A program made the translations under genes and the position numbers. From NCBI GenBank assembly GCA_027484445.1, contig JAIXSY010000025.1:62001-126000 (forward strand): DNA of 64,000 nt, given 5' to 3'. Shown in pieces: positions 1 to 8,316 of this stretch. The stretch's first letter is position 1; every line of letters begins with the position of its first letter. This stretch comes from Verrucomicrobiaceae bacterium (GTDB lineage: Bacteria; Verrucomicrobiota; Verrucomicrobiia; Verrucomicrobiales; Verrucomicrobiaceae). Below the pieces are notes generated by a model. It was not told the DNA's origin, ran no database searches, and saw only the letters and a program-made list of their open reading frames with translations.

Positions 1-861
1 GAACGCCAGCAAGAAGTCATCACCCGCTCACGCTTGCGCTACGCCGTAGCTCGCAGCGAAATCGAGGCCGCCGAACGCAAACGCTTGGCTGATTTGACTG
101 AAACGACGCCCAGCAAAGGAAAGAAGATCGTCGAGCAGCCACCCACTCCGACTCCTGAGCCTGCGGAGCCTCCGGCCATTCCTACGCCGCCGATCCCTGC
201 AAAAGAAGAACCAGTCAAAGTAGCAGCAGAAACCCAAGCGGAACAGCCGCAGTATGGAACCACCACGCTGAAAGCTGATCTTGAGGAATTGGGGCGTGGA
301 GGTGACATCCACAGGGCTGCACAGGCGGAGTTCAAACGACTCGCAGAAGCTCGCGGTTTTCGAGCGACCATTGAGCGGCAGATACCCGATTCACAGGACA
401 CCGTTGATCTGTATATCGAGCGCGATGGTGTGAGTATCGCTTGCGAGGTTTCCGTTACCAACACTCTCGAATACGAGATGAAGAACATCACCAAATGCCT
501 CCGTGCTGGAGTCCAGCAGGTGCTTGTTTTGACCGTCGCATCCGAGAAGCATCAGCGGCTCAGTGCCGCCATTGCCAGCCTGCTTTCGCCGGAGCAGCAG
601 GAAAAAGTGCTCTGTATCCAGAAAGATGAGTTCGAGGCCTATCTCGACAGCCTGTCGCCCAAAGACACCCCCAATCCGCCAGCGATCACTACCGAGGGCA
701 TGCCAAAGATGGTCAAAGGATGGAAAGTCAGAACCAACTCCATCCCAGCGCCCATCGAAGATGTGCCACGGCTGGAGAAGGAAATGGCCGCCACCATGGC
801 GGAGAATCTGCGACGTGGAAAAACCAAGAAGCGCGAGAAGAAAGGCGGTGCCTCCACTTGA
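1..861 (+). CDS. C-terminal part of an unknown mobile-element protein, nuclease-like domain
   Basis: The frame is open from the first base, so this is the 3' part of a longer gene whose start is outside the window. After a charged start there is a Pro/Glu/Ala-rich linker (window codons about 45-80), then a compact alpha/beta region with a pattern resembling a PD-(D/E)xK nuclease fold: an aspartate in 'DTVDLYIERDG' followed by 'IACEVSVT'. The last position of the usual ExK motif is not lysine, so activity is doubtful. The tail is Lys/Arg-rich. It lies 30 bp upstream of the serine recombinase, as cargo or conjugation genes of integrative elements often do. I do not recognise the family; a C-terminal domain of a transfer or helicase-like protein is one possibility. 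Confidence 0.55.
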   Translation, partial: ERQQEVITRSRLRYAVARSEIEAAERKRLADLTETTPSKGKKIVEQPPTPTPEPAEPPAIPTPPIPAKEEPVKVAAETQAEQPQYGTTTLKADLEELGRGGDIHRAAQAEFKRLAEARGFRATIERQIPDSQDTVDLYIERDGVSIACEVSVTNTLEYEMKNITKCLRAGVQQVLVLTVASEKHQRLSAAIASLLSPEQQEKVLCIQKDEFEAYLDSLSPKDTPNPPAITTEGMPKMVKGWKVRTNSIPAPIEDVPRLEKEMAATMAENLRRGKTKKREKKGGAST

Positions 862-2400
862 AAAAGTACCGCTGAATGTTAAAGGCAATACATGACTAAG
901 ACTTTGCCATTTAGCGACAGCAGCAGCAAGCGTGTAGGCATTTGGGTTCGTGTCTCCAGTGAAGAACAAGCTGAGGGCGACAGCCCCGAGCACCACCGCG
1001 TCCGGGCTGAAATGTATGCGAACTCCCGAGGATGGAAGGTCATGGAAATCTACGACCTCGCCGGTGTCAGCGGAAAGAGCGTGGTCGATCATCCTGAAGC
1101 TAAGCGCATGATGGCCGATGTGAAGCGCGGCCACATCCAGGCGCTGGTCTTTTCAAAACTCGCCCGCCTGACCCGCAATGCGAAGGAGCTGATGGAGTTC
1201 AGCGACTTCTTCCAAGTCCACCAGGCAGACCTCGTCTCTCTCAGCGAGAGCATCGACACCAGTTCGCCCGCCGGGCGGCTGTTTTTCAATCTGGTGGGCT
1301 GCATGGCCCAATGGGAGCGCGAAGAAATCGCCGACCGCATCAAAAGCTCGGTTCTCGTCCGCGCCAAGATGGGCAAGCCGCTCAGCGGCAAAGCCCCCTA
1401 CGGCTACATGTGGAAGGATAAAAAGCTCGCGGTGCAGCCTGAGGAGGCTCCCGTGCGCCGGTTGATCTATGAACTTTTTGACGAGCACAAGCGCATCAAA
1501 ACCGTGGCCCGAATGCTGAACACCCGAGGCTATCGCACACGGAACAATAAAAAGTGGTCGGACACCGCCGTGCGCTTCCAGCTTCGCGACCCCACGCCCA
1601 AAGGCATCCATCGCCGCAACTACAGCACCAACATCGGCGGAAAAAAGCTCGTCAACAAACCGGAGAGCGAGCACATCTTCAACGAGGTGGAGGCCATCGT
1701 GTCCACCGAACTTTGGGAGCGCTGCAACGCCTGCCTGGACGCTCGCTACATGAAACGTGAGCGCCGACCTGCCAGACTGCCCGCGCACATCTTCAGCGGC
1801 TTCGTGAGCTGCCATTGCGGGGCCAAGATGTATGTGCCGATGCGCACCCCCAAATACACCTGCCAGAAGTGCCGCAACAGCATCGGCTGCCAGGACTTGG
1901 AGGAGATTTTCACCGAGGAGGTCAAAGGCTACCTCGTGAAAGCTGAGAACGTCCAAGCCTATCTCAAAAAGGCGGGCAGCGCCCTCACCGAGAAACAAAC
2001 CCTGCTCGATAAGCGGCAGAAGGAGGCCGAAAAGCTAACCCTGGACACCGAACGCATGCTCCGGCTCTATTTGGATGGCAATATCGGGGCGGAGGACTTC
2101 AAGAAGTTCAACCAGCCCCTCAGCGACCAACGCAGCCAGCTCGACGAAGAACTCGTCCGCCTCCAGTCGGAGATCGATGTTCTCAAAATCGACAACCTTT
2201 CAAGTGAACAGATGGTCACGGAAGCAATCGACCTCCATACCCGCTGGCCGGAAATGACCTTGGAGGAAAAGCGCCGCGTGGCCGAACTGATGGTCAGAAC
2301 CATCGTCATCGGAGACGGCGAGATTGAATTCAACCTCGTCCAGCTTCCCAGCTATCAAGAAATCACAAATTGGCAAAATAGGTATCCTCATGCGAATACG
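1..2400 (+). mobile_element. Right end of an integrated element with serine recombinase
   Basis: The window opens inside what looks like an integrative element. It holds the tail of an unknown gene and then a large serine recombinase as the last gene. The recombinase frame runs on into the antisense of the 3' end of a cupin gene on the opposite strand. That cupin has a normal family C-terminus up to the residues HEDT and then five unrelated residues and a stop, so the junction lies at about 2380-2400. The left end lies outside the window, so neither the length nor the direct-repeat core of the attachment site can be given. Inference from gene order and the chimeric cupin end. Confidence 0.6.
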
Positions 2401-2445
2401 GCGGCGCGCAGCAGCAGAGGAAGCGGAGGGTTTGGGAGGCAGTGA
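892..2445 (+). CDS. Large serine recombinase (integrase of the element)
   Basis: A 517-residue site-specific recombinase of the resolvase/invertase superfamily. The N-terminal resolvase domain (about 14-160) carries the nucleophile Ser22 in 'RVSSEEQ' and the conserved 'KLARLTRN' and 'EREEIADRI' segments. It is followed by the 'recombinase' DNA-binding domain (about 165-290), a zinc ribbon with CHC and CQKC cysteine pairs (about 305-335), and a coiled-coil region (about 350-440), all typical of phage and ICE integrases that use Ser-DNA intermediates. The ATG follows an AAAGG-like ribosome site. The last residues are encoded by DNA antisense to the cupin gene, so the present C-terminus depends on the integration site. 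It probably catalyses integration and, with a directionality factor not seen here, excision. Confidence 0.93.
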   Translation: MTKTLPFSDSSSKRVGIWVRVSSEEQAEGDSPEHHRVRAEMYANSRGWKVMEIYDLAGVSGKSVVDHPEAKRMMADVKRGHIQALVFSKLARLTRNAKELMEFSDFFQVHQADLVSLSESIDTSSPAGRLFFNLVGCMAQWEREEIADRIKSSVLVRAKMGKPLSGKAPYGYMWKDKKLAVQPEEAPVRRLIYELFDEHKRIKTVARMLNTRGYRTRNNKKWSDTAVRFQLRDPTPKGIHRRNYSTNIGGKKLVNKPESEHIFNEVEAIVSTELWERCNACLDARYMKRERRPARLPAHIFSGFVSCHCGAKMYVPMRTPKYTCQKCRNSIGCQDLEEIFTEEVKGYLVKAENVQAYLKKAGSALTEKQTLLDKRQKEAEKLTLDTERMLRLYLDGNIGAEDFKKFNQPLSDQRSQLDEELVRLQSEIDVLKIDNLSSEQMVTEAIDLHTRWPEMTLEEKRRVAELMVRTIVIGDGEIEFNLVQLPSYQEITNWQNRYPHANTAARSSRGSGGFGRQ

Positions 2446-2722
2446 TCTGATGCCAGGCGCCGGGTGGGATCAGGATGGCATCGCCGGGGGCAACAGGGCA
2501 CTCTTCGCCGTCGATTTCCATCGTGCCGTGGCCTTCGAGGATGAAGTAGAATTCCTCGCTGAGCTTGTGGTAGTGGCGCTCGGTGGGATGGCCGACGGGG
2601 ACGGTGGCCTCGGCGAGGCTTTGGTTTTGCACGGGGGCGTTTGTGCGGTCGAGGATGCTGCGGATGGTGCTGCCGTCCTTGGTGGTGAAGGGGGGTTGGG
2701 CAGAAAGCGGGTTGATGGTCAT
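2363..2722 (-). CDS. Cupin-domain protein with a 3' end replaced by the integrated element
   Basis: A small single-domain cupin. The conserved metal-site pattern is visible: 'ERHYHKLSEEFYFILEG' is the first cupin motif and 'PGDAILIPPGAWHQI' the second. I start it at the internal ATG at 2722 ('MTINPLSAQ'), because the longer frame from 2776 would run into the divergently transcribed dehydrogenase gene. The C-terminus reads 'APPYSHEDT' and then YFANL-stop. The first part is the usual end of this cupin subfamily, while the last five residues come from the integrated element. The protein is probably still functional, since only terminal residues changed. The substrate is unknown; such proteins bind metals and small sugars or act as oxygenases or isomerases. 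Confidence 0.82.
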   Translation of the reverse strand: MTINPLSAQPPFTTKDGSTIRSILDRTNAPVQNQSLAEATVPVGHPTERHYHKLSEEFYFILEGHGTMEIDGEECPVAPGDAILIPPGAWHQITASQTLRFLCCCAPPYSHEDTYFANL

Positions 2723-2752
2723 GCGAAGGCTGTGGTAGGGCGGGGCTGACTT

Positions 2753-3562
2753 ATGGCGAATGGTTTTTCTTTTCACAAGGTTCGGGCGGTGATCACGGGG
2801 GCGTCCTCAGGCCTGGGGGCGGAGTTTGCCCGACAGCTAGCACCTGGGGCAGAGCTGCTGGTGCTGGTGGCGCGTCGCGCGGAGGCGCTGGAGGAGGTGC
2901 GGCGTGGTCTGCCGGCTGGGACAGCGCAGGTGCTCTGCGTGGTGGCGGACCTAGGCACGGAGGCGGGGCGGCAGGGCCTGCTGGCGGAGCTAGAGTCGCG
3001 TGGCCTGCGGCCGAATCTGCTGATCAACAACGCGGGCCTGGGTGACTACGGGCCGGTGGCGACGGCTCCAGTGGAGAAGCTGCAGCTGATGCTGGAGGTG
3101 AATGTGACAGCGCTGACGCTGCTGACGCGGGCGCTCTTGCCTAAGCTGGAGCGGGGGTCGGGGATCCTGAACGTGAGCTCGCTGGCCAGCACGCTGCCAA
3201 TGCCGGAGCTGGCGGTGTATGCGGCGACGAAGGCCTATGTGACGAGTTTCTCCGAAGCGCTGGAGCTGGAGCTAGCGCCGCGCGGCATCCTGGTGTCCTG
3301 CGTGTGCCCAGGGCCGACGCCGACGAACTTTAGCCAGACGGCACGGCGTGCCGATGGGACGGACACAAATCGAGACGGACAGGCTCTGCTGCGCATCCCA
3401 CCCGCGCAGGTGGTGGCTGAGGCGCTGGCAGGTCTGGCTGCGGGACGGCCTTGCGTTTACCCTGGTCTGGGGGTGAAGGTGGCGGCACGGCTCTTCCGCC
3501 TGATGCCACGGGCGCTGCTGCGGCGGTTCTTGCGCAGGCGTGTGGGTCAGGGCAGTATGTAG
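2753..3562 (+). CDS. Short-chain dehydrogenase/reductase (SDR)
   Basis: A 269-residue classical SDR. The nucleotide-binding motif 'TGASSGLG' is at the N-terminus, 'NNAG' stabilises the central sheet, and the catalytic Ser ('LNVSSLAS') and 'YAATK' Tyr/Lys follow at normal spacing. It is an NAD(P)-dependent oxidoreductase of the DltE/YqjQ-like type and presumably cytosolic; the substrate cannot be told from sequence. The gene is GC-rich with strong G/C at third positions, as is the next gene 11 bp downstream, so the two are probably co-transcribed. It is divergent from the cupin gene. Confidence 0.92.
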   Translation: MANGFSFHKVRAVITGASSGLGAEFARQLAPGAELLVLVARRAEALEEVRRGLPAGTAQVLCVVADLGTEAGRQGLLAELESRGLRPNLLINNAGLGDYGPVATAPVEKLQLMLEVNVTALTLLTRALLPKLERGSGILNVSSLASTLPMPELAVYAATKAYVTSFSEALELELAPRGILVSCVCPGPTPTNFSQTARRADGTDTNRDGQALLRIPPAQVVAEALAGLAAGRPCVYPGLGVKVAARLFRLMPRALLRRFLRRRVGQGSM

Positions 3563-3573
3563 GCCCAGACCCC

Positions 3574-5163
3574 ATGCAGCCACGTCCCCCTGAAAACTCG
3601 ACTCGCCCGTTTGACCGCCAAGGCCCTGCCCCCTGGGAAAATCGCCAGGGCCGCGGGATCCTGGGGAATCTGGTGCGGCTGCTGGTGCTGACGATCATCG
3701 CGCTGCTGCTAGTGATCCCCTTCACCCCGCTGGCAGGGAAGATCAAACGAGGGCTACAGGAGCTGATCGCGGCCCGCACGGGCGGGACCCGAGTGGTAAC
3801 GCGTGAGGTGGAGGTGGAAAAGCGTGTGGAAGTGCCGCGCGAGGTGGTGAAAGAAGTGGTCAAGGAGGTACTGGTGCAGCCGCCCCTGCCGGATTCCTTT
3901 GTCCCACGCAAAGAAGCGGACGTGGCCACTTTCTTCAATGGCATCACGATCCAGACGAAGCTGCTGACCGAGCAGGGCACCTACGCGAGCCTGGAGCGTC
4001 TTTCCCCGGATGCCTACAAGGCCGAGTTCCAGCTGAGCGTGCGGGTGCCCAAGGCGAATCAGACGGTGCAGGAGCTGTCGAGGATCAACCCAGCGCTGCC
4101 TAGCCTGCTGCCGGACCTGAGGGCGATGCTGCCGCAGGCGAAGGTGTCTGGCTTTTACCACAAGCTGTACGAGAACAAGACGAACGCGATCCAGCGCGAC
4201 CTGACACGACTGAACAAGGTGCTGGATCGGCACAATTTCTTTGACTGCGAGACGATCCTGGAGCTGACGCACCCGAAGACGAAGCGGCGCTCTCTGCTGA
4301 TCCAGTCTGAGATGGATGTGGTGTGCGATGGCTCCGACGGGGACCGCATGGCGACGCTGGACGAGTACATCTACATGTCGGACTACTATCAGCCCTTCAC
4401 CAGCTACGCGTGGGCCAAGAAGACGAAGACGCCCAACCCACTGCTGGCCCGCTGGGAAGCACGACTGAAGAAGGCGACGGAACAGTTCAGCGTGAAGGGA
4501 CTGCCTGCGCAGAAAAACCGAGAGCTGAAGGCGCTGATGGATCAGCTGAAGCTAGAGATCCAGGACATGAAGGCGCGCAGCAGCCTCATCGCGGAGAAGG
4601 ATCCCTTCATCGTCATCTCCCTCCTCTTCCGGGGCTATTCCAGCCAGAATGCCTACACGCCGCAGATCGGCGACTACGCGGTGGTGATCCATGGCAACAA
4701 AGCCTATCCCGCTATCTGCGGAGACTATGGCCCGACGCTGAAGATGGGAGAGGCCTCGCTCTTCATGGCGAAGACGATCAACGACCAAGCGACGCCATAT
4801 CGCCGCCCTGAGAGCGACCTGAAGGTCACCTACCTGATCTTTCCCGGCACGGCGGAAAAGCCGAACCAACCGCCGAACCTGGACCGCTGGCACGAGCGCT
4901 GCCAAGCCTACCTGAATGACCTGGGCGGTATGGGAGCCGGGCACGAGCTGCATCGCTGGGAAGATCCCTTCCGCAAACCAGAACCGACGCCAGTGGTGCT
5001 GCCTGCCGGCCAGCCAACGCCCACCGTGGTGCCCGTAGGCGTGCCCACTCCAGCCTCCAGTAGCTCTGCCACGCCGACTCCGGGAACATCCCCCAGTCCC
5101 TCGCCCACGACGCCCTCCCCTGCCCCAGTGCCCACACCGCCTGCGGCGAAGTCAGGCAGCTGA
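3574..5163 (+). CDS. Membrane-anchored protein with GH75-like chitosanase domain
   Basis: I start this 529-residue protein at the ATG at 3574, 11 bp after the dehydrogenase stop, because the longer frame from 3451 would overlap that gene. One transmembrane helix lies near residues 29-52, followed by a charged Val/Glu/Arg segment likely to form a coil. The middle and C-terminal part shows the landmarks of glycoside hydrolase family 75 chitosanases: 'MDVVCDG' (Asp248 as the likely catalytic acid), 'QPFTSYAW', 'GDYAVVIHGN', 'CGDYGPTLKMGEAS' and a late 'YLIFPGT' strand. The tail (about 475-529) is a Pro/Thr/Ser-rich low-complexity region. It would act outside the inner membrane on chitosan-like polymer. 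The family call rests on remembered motifs; helix, linker and repeat tail are directly visible. Confidence 0.62.
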   Translation: MQPRPPENSTRPFDRQGPAPWENRQGRGILGNLVRLLVLTIIALLLVIPFTPLAGKIKRGLQELIAARTGGTRVVTREVEVEKRVEVPREVVKEVVKEVLVQPPLPDSFVPRKEADVATFFNGITIQTKLLTEQGTYASLERLSPDAYKAEFQLSVRVPKANQTVQELSRINPALPSLLPDLRAMLPQAKVSGFYHKLYENKTNAIQRDLTRLNKVLDRHNFFDCETILELTHPKTKRRSLLIQSEMDVVCDGSDGDRMATLDEYIYMSDYYQPFTSYAWAKKTKTPNPLLARWEARLKKATEQFSVKGLPAQKNRELKALMDQLKLEIQDMKARSSLIAEKDPFIVISLLFRGYSSQNAYTPQIGDYAVVIHGNKAYPAICGDYGPTLKMGEASLFMAKTINDQATPYRRPESDLKVTYLIFPGTAEKPNQPPNLDRWHERCQAYLNDLGGMGAGHELHRWEDPFRKPEPTPVVLPAGQPTPTVVPVGVPTPASSSSATPTPGTSPSPSPTTPSPAPVPTPPAAKSGS

Positions 5164-5368
5164 GGCTCATTCGCTCCCCAAGTCTGCTGCCGCGTTTGAA
5201 GGCAGACATGACAAGCCGACGCGGCAAAGTTCAAGATGAACAGGAAGGCTCGCCCAGCCAAGAGCCCGAATGACCACTTGAGTTTCCCCAGGGCAAGACC
5301 GCAGCTTATCGCGAAGGCTCGGTGACTGGCACCAGCATGACTTTCATGACCTTGAGGATGACGGCACG

Positions 5369-6472
5369 TTACGGTTTTTGAGCCAAAGCGCCTGCTTTCC
5401 TCAATGCATCAAGAACCGGCTCCAGCGGCAGCTTCTCCGCGGTGCGCAGGTGGCCCTCTACGGTGCTGGCTTTGAAAAGGGAGTTCACGATGGCCTCCTC
5501 GGTGGCCTCGGCGGCAGCTTGGAAGAGCGGGGTCATGGCTTCGTTCGAGAGTTCGGCGATTGGATGCACCTTCGCATCGCGTTTGCGGCGGCATTCAAGC
5601 GCGGTGCTGAAGGCGATGACGTAGTCGCCGCTGCCGTTGCTCATCACCGAGCCGGTGCGAGCGAGTCCCACCAGCGCACGTCGCGCGAGGCGATTCAGCA
5701 GACGTGCATCGAGCGGCGCATCCGTGGCGACGATCATCATGATGCTGCCATCGCCGGATTCCTTCGAGGCTTTGTCGAGCGCCTTCCAGACCGGCACGCC
5801 CGCGATGGTGAGCTGGCCGCCGTAGTTGCTCTGCACCAGCACGCCGATGGTGTAGCCGCCTGCGACGCGTGAACTTGTGCCGATGCCGCCTTTGTAGCCG
5901 AAACACATCGTCCCCGCGCCAGCGCCGACGGTCCCTTCCTCCACCGGACCGCTTTGGGCGTTGTTGAGGGCTTGAAAAACATGCTTTGGCTCGATGGGCC
6001 TTGCGCGGATGTCGCTGAGCTGGCCGTCATTCGTTTCGCCGACGACCGGATTAATCGAGCGCACCTTTTCCATGCCCGGTTGCTCGATCATCCACGTCGT
6101 GAGCGCATCAGCGGCACGCCAGACGCTGAGCGTGCCGGTGAGCACGATGGGCGTCTCCAATTCACCGAGTTCCGCGACTTGCGTGGCACCGATGAGCTTG
6201 CCAAAACCATTGCCGACATGGATGGCGGCGGGCACGCGTTCCTCGAAAAGATTGCCGCCATGCGGACGGATGGCGGTGACGCCAGTGTGCAGGCTTTTGC
6301 CCTCATGCAGCTTTATTTGGCCGACGAGCACGCCAGGCACATCGGTGATGGCGTTGAATTTGCCGGTGGGGAGTGTGCCGATGATGACACCGGCCTCACG
6401 AGCACGCGGACGTGGCACGCCTGCATCAAGAATGGCCGGGAGAAGAAGGAAGAGGCAGAGTGAAAGGCGCAT
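5369..6472 (-). CDS. P1-family (DmpA-like) aminopeptidase, exported
   Basis: A 367-residue member of peptidase family S58/P1, self-processing Ntn-type enzymes that remove D- or beta-amino acids from peptide N-termini. A signal peptide covers about residues 1-17. Family blocks seen are 'NAITDVPGVLVG', 'TGVTAIRPH', 'CFGYKGGIGTSSR', 'VQSNYGG' and 'GDGSIMMIVATDAPL'. In the last block Gly242-Ser243 corresponds to the autocleavage site, with Ser243 the nucleophile of the beta chain. It is the last gene of a four-gene operon and starts 6 bp after the isoaspartyl peptidase stop. Neighbours with related substrates suggest envelope salvage of peptides containing D-, beta- or iso-linked residues. Confidence 0.9.
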   Translation of the reverse strand: MRLSLCLFLLLPAILDAGVPRPRAREAGVIIGTLPTGKFNAITDVPGVLVGQIKLHEGKSLHTGVTAIRPHGGNLFEERVPAAIHVGNGFGKLIGATQVAELGELETPIVLTGTLSVWRAADALTTWMIEQPGMEKVRSINPVVGETNDGQLSDIRARPIEPKHVFQALNNAQSGPVEEGTVGAGAGTMCFGYKGGIGTSSRVAGGYTIGVLVQSNYGGQLTIAGVPVWKALDKASKESGDGSIMMIVATDAPLDARLLNRLARRALVGLARTGSVMSNGSGDYVIAFSTALECRRKRDAKVHPIAELSNEAMTPLFQAAAEATEEAIVNSLFKASTVEGHLRTAEKLPLEPVLDALRKAGALAQKP

Positions 6473-6478
6473 GGTGAA

Positions 6479-7471
6479 TTACTCCTCGAAGACAGCGATG
6501 TGCGCGACGCCATCCGGCCCCATGTGCGCGTGAAACATGCCTTCGCTGTTGAAAGGCGTGGAGACATTGCCCTTCGCGTCCACGGCGATGAGGCCGCCGC
6601 GGGCGTCGAGCTTTTTGAGCTTGTCGTTGATGAGGGTCTGCGTGGCGTCTTTGAGCGTGGCGTTCGCGTATTTCATCCGCGCGGCCACATCGTAGGCGAC
6701 GGCGTTGCGGATGAAGAATTCGCCGTGACCGGTGCAGGATACGGCGCAGACGCCATTCTCGGCGTAGGTGCCCGCGCCGATGATGGGCGAGTCGCCGACG
6801 CGGCCGGGCAATTTGCCCGCGAGGCCGCCCGTGGAGGTTCCCGCGGCAAGATTGCCCTTTTGATCGAGCGCGACGGCTCCGACGGTGCCCATGAGCAGCG
6901 ACAGCTCACGGTCGGGAACGGGGATGTAGGCTCCTTTGGGCAGATCCTTCTTCTTCGCACGCTCCAGCCGCTCTTTTTGCTCGGGCGTGATGAACCACTC
7001 CGGCGCTTCAAAACGAAGCTGGTGCTCTTTCGCGAGCTTGTCTGCGCCTTCGCCAATCATGAGCACATGCGGCGTGTGCAGCATGACCTTTTCAGCGAGC
7101 AGGATGGGATTGCGCACGCCATGCACGTTTGCCACGGCACCGGCGAGGCCGGTTTGACCGACCATGAGCGAGGCATCGAGCTCCACGATGCCATCGCGGG
7201 TCAAAGCAGCGCCGCGTCCGGCATTGAAGAGCGGCGAGTCTTCCAGCACGATGATGCTGGCGATCACCGCCTGCTCGCTGCTGCCGCCTTGCTTCAAAAC
7301 GGCGTAACCTTTTCGCAGCGCCTCATTGAGCACGGCGCGGCAGGCGGCTTCTTTTTCGGGCGTGAGCTTTTTCCGCTCCGCGCCCGCACCGCCATGCAGC
7401 ACGAGCGTGATCGGTGACTGCGCGAGCACCGCTGAGGCGAGGAGGCAACAGGTGAGGAGGAGTCGTTTCAT
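6479..7471 (-). CDS. Isoaspartyl peptidase / plant-type L-asparaginase, exported
   Basis: An Ntn-hydrolase of family T2 that cleaves beta-aspartyl (isoaspartyl) dipeptides and asparagine. The ATG at 7471 is chosen because it overlaps the upstream stop as ATGA and begins a signal peptide ('MKRLLLTCCLLAS'); the longer frame from 7558 only adds antisense-like residues. Family marks are 'LHGGAG' near the N-terminus, 'NAGRGAALT', and 'MGTVGAVAL', where Thr196 is the nucleophile exposed by autocleavage between Gly and Thr. 'GDSPIIGAGTYA' and 'TGHGE' form the substrate pocket. At 330 residues the length is normal. Translation is probably coupled to the preceding hydrolase gene. Confidence 0.94.
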   Translation of the reverse strand: MKRLLLTCCLLASAVLAQSPITLVLHGGAGAERKKLTPEKEAACRAVLNEALRKGYAVLKQGGSSEQAVIASIIVLEDSPLFNAGRGAALTRDGIVELDASLMVGQTGLAGAVANVHGVRNPILLAEKVMLHTPHVLMIGEGADKLAKEHQLRFEAPEWFITPEQKERLERAKKKDLPKGAYIPVPDRELSLLMGTVGAVALDQKGNLAAGTSTGGLAGKLPGRVGDSPIIGAGTYAENGVCAVSCTGHGEFFIRNAVAYDVAARMKYANATLKDATQTLINDKLKKLDARGGLIAVDAKGNVSTPFNSEGMFHAHMGPDGVAHIAVFEE

Positions 7472-8316
7472 GGTTTGGCGAAGGTCTTTAAGGCTTGGGG
7501 ATGCGCAAACATCGTTCCGGCGCTGTGGCCGACATCGGGCGCCTCGATCAATTGCCAATGAAAGGGCCAGCCGCGTTCTTTGGCGAGTGCCTGACCCATG
7601 GCGAAGCAGGCATGACCGCGCTCGAAGCGCGTTTTGCCTTGGCGCATGGCCTCAGGCTTCATGTCGAGGTTCTTTTCGAGCAGATCTGCGGTGCCGAGGT
7701 AAAACGTGAGCGGCGCGGCGAGGTAGGCTTTGATTTGATCATCGCTGCTGAGTTCCGGCGGCAATCCGCCAAAGCCGAGCGGGAAGTTTTGCTCGCGAGT
7801 GGGAAACAGCAGCGTGCCGGGATTCGCAGCGATGATGCGCACGGCATCGCCCGGCATGAAAGCGGCCAGGCGATGCAAAATCTGCCCGCCAGCCGAGTGA
7901 CCGATCAAATAGCACGGCATGTCTGCGCGGCCCTCGCGCTCGCGGATTCGCGCGATGACATCATGCACGAATTGAAAGGTCCATTTCTCCTTCGGCTGCA
8001 CCTTGCCGCCGCGCATCACGCCACCGCGCTGGTAGGCATCGGTCGAAAAACGATCCTTCGGGAAATGCGGAGCCACCACGAGCGCGTGCAGCTGATCCGC
8101 GAGCGGCACGGCGCTGTCGCGGTAGTCATCCGCGTTGCGATTCAGGCCGTGCATGACGACGAGCAGCGGTCCATCGCGAAAGGAGGCCGGGCGATAGGTG
8201 AAAACATCGAGCGGCGCTGCGTTCACGGTCAGCGTGAGCTTCGATTTGCCCGCGGGCAGAGGCTCCGCTCCCGCGCAAGCCGTCAACAGGGTCAAAGCAG
8301 TCAAGATAGCCTTCAT
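7468..8316 (-). CDS. Alpha/beta hydrolase, exported
   Basis: A 282-residue alpha/beta-hydrolase fold protein with a signal peptide (about residues 1-17). The oxyanion segment is 'VVMHGLNRN', the nucleophile elbow is 'GHSAGGQ', and a late 'DVGHSAG' gives the catalytic histidine. The overall look resembles PHB-depolymerase or feruloyl-esterase type exported hydrolases, but the substrate is not evident. Its ATG overlaps the racemase stop and its stop overlaps the isoaspartyl peptidase start, both as ATGA, so it sits firmly inside the operon. An esterase, or a peptidase acting on the same altered peptides, would fit the context; this is inference. Confidence 0.88.
   Translation of the reverse strand: MKAILTALTLLTACAGAEPLPAGKSKLTLTVNAAPLDVFTYRPASFRDGPLLVVMHGLNRNADDYRDSAVPLADQLHALVVAPHFPKDRFSTDAYQRGGVMRGGKVQPKEKWTFQFVHDVIARIREREGRADMPCYLIGHSAGGQILHRLAAFMPGDAVRIIAANPGTLLFPTREQNFPLGFGGLPPELSSDDQIKAYLAAPLTFYLGTADLLEKNLDMKPEAMRQGKTRFERGHACFAMGQALAKERGWPFHWQLIEAPDVGHSAGTMFAHPQALKTFAKP

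Noticed and set aside
2723..2776. Longer start for the cupin gene
   Set aside because: Would overlap the divergent dehydrogenase start; the internal ATG gives the normal cupin length.
3451..3573. Upstream extension of the GH75-like gene
   Set aside because: Would overlap the dehydrogenase gene by over 100 bp; the ATG at 3574 directly follows its stop.
5164..5368. Gap between the GH75-like gene and the DmpA-type gene
   Set aside because: Only weak 7-bp arms (GCCGCGT / ACGCGGC) without a T-run; not enough to call a terminator or gene.
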